Assembly (NCBI GenBank): GCA_016185305.1 | Contig: JACPNV010000073.1 | Coordinates: 1-45,818, forward strand | Direction: 5' to 3' | From: Actinomycetota bacterium | GTDB lineage: Bacteria > Actinomycetota > Acidimicrobiia > Acidimicrobiales > Acidimicrobilacustridaceae | Length of the DNA: 45,818 bases | Shown: positions 32,671-40,584 of the stretch, in pieces | Numbering within the stretch: position 1 is the first letter of the stretch | Layout of the letters: every line of letters starts with the position of its first letter | The notes under the pieces: generated by a model | Database searches by the model: none | The model's input: the letters and a program-made list of their open reading frames with translations, nothing else | Told to the model about the DNA's origin: nothing | Made by a program: the position numbers and the translations under genes

Positions 32671-33840
32671 TCATGGCTCGGGCGCGACCGCGCTCGCGAC
32701 GATCTGCATGGGGTGACGCACGTTCACGCCCGCGGCTTGCAGGTGCAGGAGGCAGCCGGGGTTGGCGCTGACCACCAGCCGCGCGCCCGACCGCTCGATG
32801 GATGCCAGCTTCCGGTGCCGGATGTCGGTGGCGAGGTCGCGATGCACGAGCGCGTACGCGCCACCCGCGCCGCAGCAAAGGCCGTCGTCGTCCAACTCGA
32901 CCAGCTCGTCGACGAAGGGACGCAACACAGTGCGAACCGCGAGATGCGATCGCTGCACATGGCGAAGGTGGCACGGGTCTTGCACCGCGACCGGGCCTGC
33001 GAGCTTCCGCCACTCGTCCGCAGGCAAGGCGTCGACCCTCGGCGCCAGCCACTCGTGCACGTCCACGACCCGGGCGCTGAACGCCACCGCTTCGGGCGTC
33101 CCGAGCAGACGGCCGTAGTCCTTCAACATCGCGCCGCACCCCGCCGAGTTCACGATGATCGGCGCGGCACCAGCCGCGGCCGCCATCACGCGCGACGCCA
33201 ACGATCGGGCCTGCTTCCCCAGCCCCGCGTGCTCTTGCAACGCGCCGCAGCACGAGCCGCCGTGGCCCAGCAGCTCGACGCCCGCGCCCGCGGCGTGGAG
33301 CACTCCCATGGTGGCGGTGTGGGTGCCGCGCTGCCACGCATCCATGATGCAGCCGGTGAAGAGGTAGACGTCCGATCCGCTCGGCTCGAGCGCTGGCGAT
33401 CGCAACGGCAGGCGGGCGGGCAGCCCGAGACGAGTCGAAGGGACCAGCCCCAAGCGTTGGCCGACCGCCAGCGCGCGCGAGCCGGCCACCACCAGCCGAT
33501 GGTGGCCGAGGGCGCGGTAGCCAAGCCGACGCCACCATGGTTGGTACACGAGGGACCGATCCTCGGCGAGCGCCTCGCGGGTGGCCTCCATGAGGTGCCC
33601 GAACGGCACCCCCGACGGGCAGGCGGTCTCGCAACCCCGGCACTGCACGCACGTGTCGGCGATGCGGACGAGCTCGCCGTCGACCGGCGCGTCGCGCCAG
33701 TGGATCTCGCGCATCGCTGCGATCCGTCCGCGGGGCGACAGGGCCTCCTCTCCCGTCACGCGGAATGTGGGGCAGTGCGGCAGGCACAGCCCGCACCCGA
33801 CGCAGCTCGCCAGCTCGTCCTCGTCGACACCGAGCTTCAC
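32671..33840 (-). CDS. glcF: Glycolate oxidase iron-sulfur subunit GlcF
   Basis: A 389-residue electron-transfer subunit of glycolate oxidase. Two ferredoxin-type 4Fe-4S sites are intact: CVGCGLCLPHCP (Cys13, 16, 19, 23) and CVQCRGCETACP (Cys64, 67, 70, 74). Two cysteine-rich CCG domains follow (HGGSCCGALQEHAGLG with NSAGCGAMLKDYG; DDDGLCCGAGGAYALVH with SANPGCLLHLQAAG). GTG 33840 overlaps the glcE stop as GTGA and is the preferred start. A TTG at 33915 would add 25 residues but overlap glcE by 79 bases. Last gene of the glcDEF set, convergent with the LOG gene. Confidence 0.92.
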   Translation of the reverse strand: MKLGVDEDELASCVGCGLCLPHCPTFRVTGEEALSPRGRIAAMREIHWRDAPVDGELVRIADTCVQCRGCETACPSGVPFGHLMEATREALAEDRSLVYQPWWRRLGYRALGHHRLVVAGSRALAVGQRLGLVPSTRLGLPARLPLRSPALEPSGSDVYLFTGCIMDAWQRGTHTATMGVLHAAGAGVELLGHGGSCCGALQEHAGLGKQARSLASRVMAAAAGAAPIIVNSAGCGAMLKDYGRLLGTPEAVAFSARVVDVHEWLAPRVDALPADEWRKLAGPVAVQDPCHLRHVQRSHLAVRTVLRPFVDELVELDDDGLCCGAGGAYALVHRDLATDIRHRKLASIERSGARLVVSANPGCLLHLQAAGVNVRHPMQIVASAVAPEP

Positions 33841-34862
33841 GGGTCGGCCCGCCGCTCCGCCCGTGCCCGTCGGTGGTCGGAACCGGTGGCGGATCTCGTT
33901 GGGCACAGACGACAACCGCCACCAGTTCGGATCGCGACCTCGGCGCCGGCGCCGAGCAGCGGATCGCGGCCGGGGTTCAGCCGCCCGCGAGGATCGAACC
34001 GGTCCTTGATCCGGCGGTTGAGCTCGACGACCTCGACAGGCAGCGCTGCGCGAGCAGCGCCGACATCGGCATGCACGGTCCCGACGCCGATCTCGGCGAC
34101 GAATCGGCCCGTGGCTGACGGATCCAACGCGCGAAGAGCGGACGGCGTGAGCGACGACACCTGCGGCGGCAGGTCAGGCGGCCCGCCGACCTCCACCATC
34201 CCGTGACGAGTGAGCACCGACGCCTGCTCGCGCACATCGACCGCTCGTCCTTCGAGGAGCACCCACGCCGCAGCGCCGTCCCACAGGATCGCCGCCGGCC
34301 GGTACAGCTCGGCGACCAGCGCGAACGGGTCGACCTCGTCGCCGCGGTGCCACCTCGACGCGTCCGGCACGGGGCGAGTTCGCAGCACGACCTCACCGAG
34401 GAAGCCGAGCGTGCCGAGCGAGCCCACCAGCAAGCGGCAGAGATCGAAGCCGCTCACGTTCTTCACGGTGGGGCCGCCGCCCTTGATCAACCGTCCGTCG
34501 GCTGAGACGTAGCGCGCTTCGAGCAAGACGTCGCGCAGCGGTCCGTAGGCGAGACGTCGGACATCGGAGCGACCGACGGCCAGCACGCCGCCGACCGTCG
34601 CGTCGGGCGACGGCGACGGAAGCAGGACTCGTTGACCCCCGACCGCCAGCTCGCGCTGCAACACGTCGACGGGCGTACCGGCTCGCACGCGCACCGTCAT
34701 CTCTGCCGGCTCGTGCTCGACGATCCCGACCGGCGCACGCACCTCTCGCGCCGCCGGATCGGCGGCGCCACCCACATCCCACGCAGTCCGTCCGCCTACG
34801 CACGTGACCGGACCGGACTCGCCCACGTCGTTCACGAAGGCACGCATCACATCGGCCGTCAT
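33837..34862 (-). CDS. glcE: Glycolate oxidase FAD-binding subunit GlcE
   Basis: A 341-residue FAD-binding (FAD_binding_4) subunit. Seen are VTCVGGRTAWDVGGAA, LLPSPSPDATVGGVLAVG, the conserved VKNVSGFDLCRLLVGSLGTL, and the end block RIKDRFDPRGRLNPGR. About 40 residues follow that block (GGGCRLCPTRSATGSDHRR), a tail not usual for the family. ATG 34862 overlaps the glcD stop as ATGA, a clear sign of coupling, and is chosen over a GTG two codons earlier. Confidence 0.9.
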   Translation of the reverse strand: MTADVMRAFVNDVGESGPVTCVGGRTAWDVGGAADPAAREVRAPVGIVEHEPAEMTVRVRAGTPVDVLQRELAVGGQRVLLPSPSPDATVGGVLAVGRSDVRRLAYGPLRDVLLEARYVSADGRLIKGGGPTVKNVSGFDLCRLLVGSLGTLGFLGEVVLRTRPVPDASRWHRGDEVDPFALVAELYRPAAILWDGAAAWVLLEGRAVDVREQASVLTRHGMVEVGGPPDLPPQVSSLTPSALRALDPSATGRFVAEIGVGTVHADVGAARAALPVEVVELNRRIKDRFDPRGRLNPGRDPLLGAGAEVAIRTGGGCRLCPTRSATGSDHRRARAERRADP

Positions 34863-36217
34863 ACCCACGCGCCCTCCGGCACGCCCTGCAGGTCGCCACA
34901 GCGCGAACCCGCCGGCAACACCTTCGACGGGTTCATGCGCTCATCCGGATCGAACGCCGCGCGCAGCCGCGCTTGCGCGTCCAGATCGTCGGCCGAAAAC
35001 ATCTGTGACATGTACGCCTTCTTCTCCAGACCGATGCCGTGCTCGCCGGTCAAGACCCCGCCGGCTCGCAGCGACGCACCGACGATCTCGTCTCCGGCCG
35101 CATGCACTCGCTCGAGCACGCCCGGCTCGCGCGCGTCGAACACGAGCAGTGGATGAAGGTTGCCGTCGCCTGCGTGGAAGACGTTCATCACGAGCAAGTC
35201 GTGGCGCGCGGCGATGTCGTAGATCTCGCGCAGCACCTCGACGAGACGGGTGCGGGGCACGACCGTGTCGTGCAAGTAGTAGTTGGGCGCGATGCGCGCG
35301 ACCGCACCGAACGCGGACTTGCGTCCCTTCCACAGCAACTGGCGCTCGGTCTCGTCCGCCGCGATGCGTACCGTGCGCGCACCGCACCGCTCGCCGACCG
35401 ACGCGACGGCGGCCGCGTCCTCTGCGACGCCGCCGGGCAACCCGTCCACCTCGACCAGCAGCACGGCGGCCGCGTCAGCTGGGTACCCCGCATGCACGAA
35501 CGCCTCTACCGCCTCGATCATCTTGCCCTCGATCATCTCGAGCGCGGCCGGCACGAGGCCGGCGGCGATGATGCCGCTCACGCACCCGGCCGCGTCGTCG
35601 ACGGACACGAAGTCGAGCAGCATCGTCTTCACCGCGGGCGGGTTCGGTGTGAGTCGGACGGCGATTCGGGTCGAGATGCCCATCGTCCCCTCGCTGCCGA
35701 CGAACGCACCCCGCAGGTCATAGCCGGGGACGTCGGCTTCGAGAGCACCCAGTCGCGCGAGCGAGCCGTCGGCCAGCACGACGTCGACCGCCAGGACGTG
35801 CGCGGAGGTGACCCCGTAGGCCAGGCAGTGCGGGCCGCCCGAGTTGTTGGCGACGTTCCCGCCGATGGTGCACGACTGCTGGCTGGACGGGTCGGGGGCG
35901 AAGTGCATCCTGTGTCCCGCGAGCGCACGTGTCAAGTCTAGGTTGACAACCCCCGGCTGGACCCACGCCACTCGATCCTCCACGTCGACCGAGAGGATGC
36001 GGTCCATCTTCGTCGTCGTGATCACGACCGGGCCGCCGACTCCGGACGCGACCGGCACCGCGCCGCCAGCCAACCCGGTACCAGCTCCCCTCGCGACCAC
36101 CGGTCGGTCGTGGTGCGCCGCCGCGCGCACGCAGGCTTGGACCTCGACTGCGGTTCGAGGGAAGCACACGACCGCGGGACGATCGACGGTGATCATCGAC
36201 GCATCGCGCTCGTACAT
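34859..36217 (-). CDS. glcD: Glycolate oxidase subunit GlcD (N-terminal part shifted out of frame)
   Basis: The catalytic FAD subunit that oxidises glycolate to glyoxylate, 452 residues from the first in-frame ATG. The PCMH-type FAD fold shows VVARGAGTGLAGGAVPV (residues 41-57) and GGNVANNSGGPHCLAYGVT. The C-terminal cap has VFHAGDGNLHPLLVFDA and VLTGEHGIGLEKK. Homologues carry about 30 more N-terminal residues; those are encoded here just upstream (36218-36311) in another frame, separated by a GGGG/CCCC run, so a one-base indel is likely. Whether the present protein, started at MYERDAS, is active is uncertain because the FAD motif itself is intact. Confidence 0.9.
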   Translation of the reverse strand: MYERDASMITVDRPAVVCFPRTAVEVQACVRAAAHHDRPVVARGAGTGLAGGAVPVASGVGGPVVITTTKMDRILSVDVEDRVAWVQPGVVNLDLTRALAGHRMHFAPDPSSQQSCTIGGNVANNSGGPHCLAYGVTSAHVLAVDVVLADGSLARLGALEADVPGYDLRGAFVGSEGTMGISTRIAVRLTPNPPAVKTMLLDFVSVDDAAGCVSGIIAAGLVPAALEMIEGKMIEAVEAFVHAGYPADAAAVLLVEVDGLPGGVAEDAAAVASVGERCGARTVRIAADETERQLLWKGRKSAFGAVARIAPNYYLHDTVVPRTRLVEVLREIYDIAARHDLLVMNVFHAGDGNLHPLLVFDAREPGVLERVHAAGDEIVGASLRAGGVLTGEHGIGLEKKAYMSQMFSADDLDAQARLRAAFDPDERMNPSKVLPAGSRCGDLQGVPEGAWV

Positions 36218-36311
36218 CGACAGCTCGAGGGGTCTGGACGCGGTGCGGGTCGAGCGCCGCGATCAGACCAGCAACGAGCTCGTCGTGCGCGGGCGACTCG
36301 CTGAGCCTCAC
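36218..36311 (-). other. Out-of-frame N-terminal segment of glcD
   Basis: Read from GTG 36311 on the minus strand, this encodes SPAHDELVAGLIAALDPHRV followed by QT, exactly the kind of helix that opens GlcD proteins. It then runs into the wrong frame. If one C is removed from the run of four (plus-strand GGGG at 36229-36232), the product joins as QTLELSMYERDAS and continues into GlcD. The repaired gene would span 34859-36311, about 483 residues. Confidence 0.75.
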
Positions 36312-36347
36312 CGCCCCAGCATGCCACCGGTACTACGCTCGGCCCGA

Positions 36348-37076
36348 ATGAGCGAGCCGGAAGATCTCCACGAATGGGTGTCGATCGACGTCGACGACGA
36401 GACGTACCTCTTCGACTTGACCTTCCTCACGAGCAACTGGACGTGCATCTTCGGCCAGGGTTGCCAGGGCGTGCTGACCGAGGCCGCGCCCGAGCTCGTA
36501 CAGGGGTGCTGCTCGTACGGCGCGCACTTCACCGACAAGGACGACCGCAAGAAGACCGCTCGCCTTGCCGAGCAGCTCACCGACGACGAGTGGCAGTTCA
36601 AGAAGAAGGCGAAGAAGAAGGGGGGGCCCATCCACAAGAGCGCCGACGGCGAGTGGGTCACCCGGATGGCCGACGGCGCGTGCATCTTCCTCAACCGCAG
36701 CGACTTCCCGACTGGCCCCGGCTGCGCGCTGCACCAGGCGGCGCTGCGCCGCGGCGAGCGCCCGGTCGACTGGAAGCCCCACGTGTGCTGGCTCCTGCCC
36801 CTTCGGTTGGAAGAGAAGTACGACGACAACGACCACCGCACGTTCACGGTCCGCGAGTGGAAGCGGCGCGACTGGGGCGAAGGGGGCCTGGAGTTCCACT
36901 GGTGGTGCACCGAAGAGCCCGACGCCTTCGTCGCCAGCAAGCCGGTCTACGAGCACTCGCGCGACGAGCTGATCGAGCTGATCGGCGAAGAGCCCTACGA
37001 CGCGCTGGCCCGCTACCTGAAAGCGCGCGGCACCGAGCGGCTGCTGCCCCACCCGGCGGTGCGCAAGCGCGCCTGA
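36348..37076 (+). CDS. Cys-rich conserved hypothetical protein
   Basis: A 242-residue soluble protein with many conserved-looking Cys, Trp and His residues: NWTCIFGQGCQGVLTE, LVQGCCSYGAHFTDKDDRKK, GACIFLNRSDFPTGPGCALH, PHVCWLLPLRL and FHWWCTEEPDAF. This suggests a metal or iron-sulfur site. I do not recognise the family; a distant link to zinc/iron-chelating YkgJ-type proteins is only a guess. A lysine-rich patch (QFKKKAKKKGG) lies mid-protein. The gap to the divergent glcD leader is only 36 bases, with TACGCT eight bases before the ATG and no ribosome-binding site, consistent with a leaderless mRNA. Confidence 0.8.
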   Translation: MSEPEDLHEWVSIDVDDETYLFDLTFLTSNWTCIFGQGCQGVLTEAAPELVQGCCSYGAHFTDKDDRKKTARLAEQLTDDEWQFKKKAKKKGGPIHKSADGEWVTRMADGACIFLNRSDFPTGPGCALHQAALRRGERPVDWKPHVCWLLPLRLEEKYDDNDHRTFTVREWKRRDWGEGGLEFHWWCTEEPDAFVASKPVYEHSRDELIELIGEEPYDALARYLKARGTERLLPHPAVRKRA

Positions 37077-37131
37077 GTCCGCCGTCGTACCCTTGCCCTG
37101 TCCTGGCGTCGCCGGTCGGAAGCGGGGCGAT

Positions 37132-37159
37132 CCATCAAGTCGGACCCATCAAGTCAGAC
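37132..37159. repeat. Two tandem 14-bp repeats before the AAA+ gene
   Basis: CCATCAAGTCGGAC (37132-37145) is followed directly by CCATCAAGTCAGAC (37146-37159), one mismatch. The pair ends 27 bases before the start codon at 37187 and lies in the only upstream gap of the two-gene module, so it could be an operator or part of the leader. Confidence 0.55.
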
Positions 37160-37186
37160 CCAACCACCGCCGACAGGTAGAGAGAC

Positions 37187-38122
37187 ATGCGAGCATTCAC
37201 TGCTGAAGAGCTGGAGCGAGCCTCGGTCGAGGAGGGGATGATGTTTCCCGACTTCCTCATCGAGCAGCTCGTCGCCGCGATCGACGCCGGCAAGCACGTC
37301 ATCCTCACCGGGCCGCCGGGCACCGGCAAGACCACGCTCGCCTACATCGCCTCCGAGGTCGCCCGCCAGGGCATGATGTGCACCGGCTACCTGCCGACCA
37401 CAGCCACGAGCGAGTGGACCACCTTCGAGACCATCGGTGGCCTCCAGCCAACCCAAGAGGGCCTGATCTTCCGGCCCGGCTTGTTCGTGGACGCCATCGA
37501 GAGCGGCCGTTGGCTGGTGATCGACGAGCTGAACCGCTCGAACTTCGACCGGGCGTTCGGGCAACTGTTCACGGTGCTGTCGGGCGCCGCGGTCGTCCTG
37601 CCGTTCAAGCGCAAGGGCCAGCCCAACCCCATCTCGCTCGTGCCGAGCGGCGTCGAGGCGCCGGAGAAGACCGACATCATCCGCGTGCCCGCCAACTGGC
37701 GCATCATCGCCACCATGAACGTGTTCGACAAGAACCTCCTGTTCGACATGTCCTACGCGCTGATGCGGCGCTTCGCGTTCATCGAGGTCGGTACGCCGAG
37801 CGAGTCCGCGTACCGCAAGCTGCTCGAGGGACCGGGCGAGGTCGTCACCAAGCTCTTGCCGCTGCGGAAGTTCTCCAACCTCGGGCCCGCCGTCTACCTC
37901 GACTCGGCCAAGTACGCGGGCCGGCGGGCCAAAGACGGTGTGAGCGAATCGCGCCTCATCTACGAGGTCTTCTACGCGTACTTCCTGCCGCAGTTCGAGG
38001 GCATGGAAGACCGGCGGGCCACGACCCTGTACCGCTCGGTCGCCCAGCATCTCGACCCACCCGAGCAAGCCGAGGCTCAGCGCACGATCAGCGAGGTGCT
38101 GGGCGTCGAGCTGGCGGTCTGA
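37187..38122 (+). CDS. McrB-like AAA+ ATPase
   Basis: A 311-residue stand-alone AAA+ motor. Walker [10 protein letters not shown] is at 42-50. Walker B LVIDELNRSNFDRAFGQLF (near 110-128) has the IDE(I/L)NR signature typical of McrB-type AAA (AAA_5) proteins. Sensor 1 IIATMNVFDKNLLFDMSYAL runs into the arginine-finger-like LMRRFAFIEV, again as in McrB. There is no N-terminal DNA-binding domain. ATG 37187 follows GAGAGA. The next gene starts 15 bases after its stop and is the obvious partner. McrB proteins hydrolyse GTP; this one could use ATP or GTP. A MoxR-type chaperone is the alternative reading. Confidence 0.87.
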   Translation: MRAFTAEELERASVEEGMMFPDFLIEQLVAAIDAGKHVILTGPPGTGKTTLAYIASEVARQGMMCTGYLPTTATSEWTTFETIGGLQPTQEGLIFRPGLFVDAIESGRWLVIDELNRSNFDRAFGQLFTVLSGAAVVLPFKRKGQPNPISLVPSGVEAPEKTDIIRVPANWRIIATMNVFDKNLLFDMSYALMRRFAFIEVGTPSESAYRKLLEGPGEVVTKLLPLRKFSNLGPAVYLDSAKYAGRRAKDGVSESRLIYEVFYAYFLPQFEGMEDRRATTLYRSVAQHLDPPEQAEAQRTISEVLGVELAV

Positions 38123-38137
38123 CGCGGCGCGCTCGCC

Positions 38138-39172
38138 ATGGCCAACACCCTCCACATGGTCGGGCCCCCGAGCTTCGACCAAAAGCCTGGCGACCAGGGC
38201 TATGACCCGTTCGATGATCTCTGGTCGCGACTGGCGCGCCCGATGGAGGTCGCGTCGTCGGTGTCCGCGCTCGTCGGCTTGCCGGTGAAGGAGGTCCAGC
38301 AGCTCGCGGGCATCAAGATCGCCGCCTCCCCCGAAGCCGACAAGCTGCTCGACACCTTCCCCCGCACCATCCGGTCGCTGGCGACGTCGATGAAGCAGAC
38401 GGCCGAGCGTTGCATCGGCTCGCTGCGCGGCCCGGTGCTGTGGTCCGAGACGATCTCTGCCCGCGCCGCCAGCTTCGGCAACCCCGACGTCTTCGTCTGC
38501 CAGACACCGTCTCGGGCCTACGACATCGACGAGAACCGCGTGCTGGTGTGGGCGCTCCTCCAGGTGCGCGAGGCCGCCGAGCGCGCCACGGAGGGAACGC
38601 ACAGCCGCTACGACGATCGCGTCATGAAGGCGGTCCGGCGCAACGGCAACGACGCGGCGCGCTTCGCGGAGCATCCGTCCCTGTCGGCCGTCGTGCGTGA
38701 GCGCCCGAAGCTCCGCGCGCTCAAGCGCACGCGAATGGGGCGCAAGCGTGACGCCTACGGCCCGGCGCTGGACTGTCTCGATCGCGCGGCCGAGCCGCTG
38801 ACCGCGCAGGATGTCCGGCTGCTGTGCGACGAGCGCACCCGCGTCCAGCACGAGGTGCTGATGAAGATCTGCCACCGCCTCGAGCGGCACGGCAACCGCC
38901 TCCCCGAGTTCCGCGTCGAGCGGGGCGCGCTCTACTCGGGCCCGGTGCAGTACTACCACGGGCGCCGGCTCGGCGACCGCGAGAAGATGAGCGGCATCGT
39001 CATCGGCAACCTGCTCGTGGACGTGCCCGATCGCATCAACGACCCCAGCCGCTCACGTGCCGAAGCGCAGCTGCAGTCCCGCGCCGGCGGCCGCAAGATC
39101 GCAGTGGTCGTGAACGACGACGACATCGACGCCGCGGTGACGATGGCGATCGACCTCGCCCGTTCCCGCTGA
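38138..39172 (+). CDS. Partner protein of the McrB-like ATPase, DUF2357-like feature
   Basis: A 344-residue, largely helical, very Arg-rich protein. The segment VLWSETISARAASFGNPDVF followed by SRAYDIDENRVLVWALLQVR (residues 126-144) resembles the DUF2357 pattern seen in McrC-like or nuclease partners of McrB-type ATPases, in which an ENR motif is conserved. The C-terminal third (RVERGALYSGPVQYYHGRRL, then KIAVVVNDDDIDAAVTMAI) looks alpha/beta. I see no clear PD-(D/E)XK nuclease motif. Function is inferred from the coupling to the ATPase gene only. ATG 38138 (MANTLHMVG) is the first reasonable start. Confidence 0.75.
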   Translation: MANTLHMVGPPSFDQKPGDQGYDPFDDLWSRLARPMEVASSVSALVGLPVKEVQQLAGIKIAASPEADKLLDTFPRTIRSLATSMKQTAERCIGSLRGPVLWSETISARAASFGNPDVFVCQTPSRAYDIDENRVLVWALLQVREAAERATEGTHSRYDDRVMKAVRRNGNDAARFAEHPSLSAVVRERPKLRALKRTRMGRKRDAYGPALDCLDRAAEPLTAQDVRLLCDERTRVQHEVLMKICHRLERHGNRLPEFRVERGALYSGPVQYYHGRRLGDREKMSGIVIGNLLVDVPDRINDPSRSRAEAQLQSRAGGRKIAVVVNDDDIDAAVTMAIDLARSR

Positions 39173-39188
39173 GGTCCCGCCGCCATGC

Positions 39189-39210
39189 CGCCGGTTGCGT
39201 GTAACCGGCG
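39189..39210 (+). terminator. Hairpin after the McrB-like module
   Basis: An 8-bp perfect stem, CGCCGGTT (39189-39196) and AACCGGCG (39203-39210), with a six-base loop, 16 bases after the stop at 39172. No T-run follows, as is common for actinobacterial terminators. Termination is inferred from position. Confidence 0.45.
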
Positions 39211-39317
39211 AGACGCTCGGCCGTCTTGACCCCTGACAGTCAGATCCCTGCGGCGGGCAAACCTGACGCCACCGAGTCGATCGGCCACACTGGCCAGGAC
39301 CAAAACGGGAGCTTCCG

Positions 39318-39569
39318 ATGACCTCCGAGTCCCCTGAAACCACCGCCCTCGCCAAGCTGCGAGCGTTCATCCGCAACGATCTCGACCCCGACGAGCGCGT
39401 CGTGGTCGCCTCGCTGCTCGCCCCCGCGATCGCGCAGGCCTTCGAGACCGAAGGCGACGAGGTGCAGGGCTTCAGCGCCGTCGACTGGCGCCCCACGCTT
39501 CCCGAGACGCTGGCCGAGCAGATCCGCGTCTCGGGCATGCAGGTCACCCTCGACGCTGACGATGCGTGA
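39318..39569 (+). CDS. Small acidic hypothetical protein
   Basis: An 83-residue acidic, soluble protein starting MTSESPETTALAKLRAFI, with two predicted helices (VVVASLLAPAIAQAFETEG; LPETLAEQIRVSGMQVTL) and no Cys. I do not recognise it. ATG 39318 has GGGAG at good spacing. It is 145 bases downstream of the McrB-like module behind a hairpin, so probably a separate unit, and convergent with the sigma-factor gene. Confidence 0.72.
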   Translation: MTSESPETTALAKLRAFIRNDLDPDERVVVASLLAPAIAQAFETEGDEVQGFSAVDWRPTLPETLAEQIRVSGMQVTLDADDA

Positions 39570-39620
39570 GCGGCGGCCGCACCTTGGCGGCACGTCTTGG
39601 CCGGCCACGGCGGTGTCGCG

Positions 39621-40355
39621 TCAGCCGGCGCCCCGGCTCGGCATGAGCGCCGCTTGCAGCGCTCGCAGGCAGCGCTCGCACTCGCGGGCATGGCGCTTCG
39701 CGGCGGCAACGGATCCGCTCTCTCGCAGGTCCGCGAGCTCGGCGCACCCGCTCACTCGGCCCGTGACCATGAGGTCGAGCACCAGCGCATCGCGCATGCG
39801 CCGGCGGGCTCGGTGGATCGCCACCTTGGCCGCGTTGGGCGTCATGCCGAGCGCCTGCGCGACCTCCGTCGGCGTGAAGTCGAAGTAGGTCACCATGGCG
39901 ACGGCGGTGGCGTCGCGCTTGGAGAGCCCGGCGATGCAGCCGTCGACCAGGCGGGCGAGATCGTTGAGCTCGCTCAGCTGGTCGGGCGTCGGATCGGCGG
40001 CGAGGCTCTCATCCTCCATGTCGTCGTCCAGCACCGGTGACTTGGCCTTGGCTCGCTGGCCGTCGATCACGACGTTGCGGGCGATCTGCAACAGCCACGG
40101 CCGGAACCGCGTCGGGTCGCGCAGCTGGTGCAGGCGTTCGAGGGCGCGGGTGAAGACCTCCTGGATGCTCTCGGCCTGCGTGGCGGGATTGCTCAGCCCT
40201 GACGCCACGACGGTGTGCACCGCACCCACATGGCGCCGGTACAGCTCGCTGAACGCCCCGCTGTCGCCGGCCAGGGTGCGCTCGACCAGCGGCGCGTCGT
40301 CGGCCGCCGGCTTCGCCCCGCTGCTCGCGACCGTCTTTTGAGACCTGGGCGGCAT
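39621..40355 (-). CDS. ECF sigma factor with C-terminal zinc-finger-like tail
   Basis: A 244-residue sigma-70-family factor of the extracytoplasmic class. Region 2 shows LYRRHVGAVHTVVASGL, ESIQEVFTRALERL and RFRPWLLQIARNVVIDGQRA. Region 4 is a helix-turn-helix (FTPTEVAQALGMTPNAAKVA, then IHRARRRMRDAL). After it comes CAELADLRESGSVAAAKRHA with ECERC: a Cys followed by His-x3-Cys-x2-Cys, the zinc ligand pattern of anti-sigma zf-HC2 domains, but shortened. No separate anti-sigma gene is adjacent, so the tail may regulate the factor in cis. ATG 40355 (MPPRSQKT) is preferred; the frame extends upstream without coding character. Divergent from the secreted repeat protein. Confidence 0.88.
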   Translation of the reverse strand: MPPRSQKTVASSGAKPAADDAPLVERTLAGDSGAFSELYRRHVGAVHTVVASGLSNPATQAESIQEVFTRALERLHQLRDPTRFRPWLLQIARNVVIDGQRAKAKSPVLDDDMEDESLAADPTPDQLSELNDLARLVDGCIAGLSKRDATAVAMVTYFDFTPTEVAQALGMTPNAAKVAIHRARRRMRDALVLDLMVTGRVSGCAELADLRESGSVAAAKRHARECERCLRALQAALMPSRGAG

Positions 40356-40434
40356 AGTCCCCGGAGCGTACAGTCCACCGTCACGGCCGACGTTCTGGCC
40401 GGGTGAGCGCGCTGCTACGGTGTGGCGACTTCGA

Positions 40435-40456
40435 GGCTGCGCCGATAGGCGCAGCC
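40435..40456. promoter_or_regulatory. Perfect 9-bp hairpin in the sigma / secreted-protein gap
   Basis: Arms GGCTGCGCC (40435-40443) and GGCGCAGCC (40448-40456) surround a GATA loop. It lies in the 229-base divergent gap between the ECF sigma gene and the repeat-propeller gene, 79 bases from the first and about 130 from the second. There is no T-run on either side. It could be a leader hairpin or a binding site. I saw no convincing promoter hexamers in the rest of this gap. Confidence 0.5.
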
Positions 40457-40584
40457 GTGGCCCGAGCGGCCCGGCGCGCAGCGCCAAGAGCGGGAGATTT
40501 GGCGATACGAGCCGCGACGACCGAACCTATCCGCTGAACCTCTTGGGGCCGATCCAACGATCCGACGACGCGACGGGGAGCAAC

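Noticed and set aside
33841..33915. Longer glcF N-terminus from TTG 33915
   Set aside because: It would overlap glcE by 79 bases and uses a weak start; GTG 33840 overlaps the glcE stop in the manner used throughout this operon.
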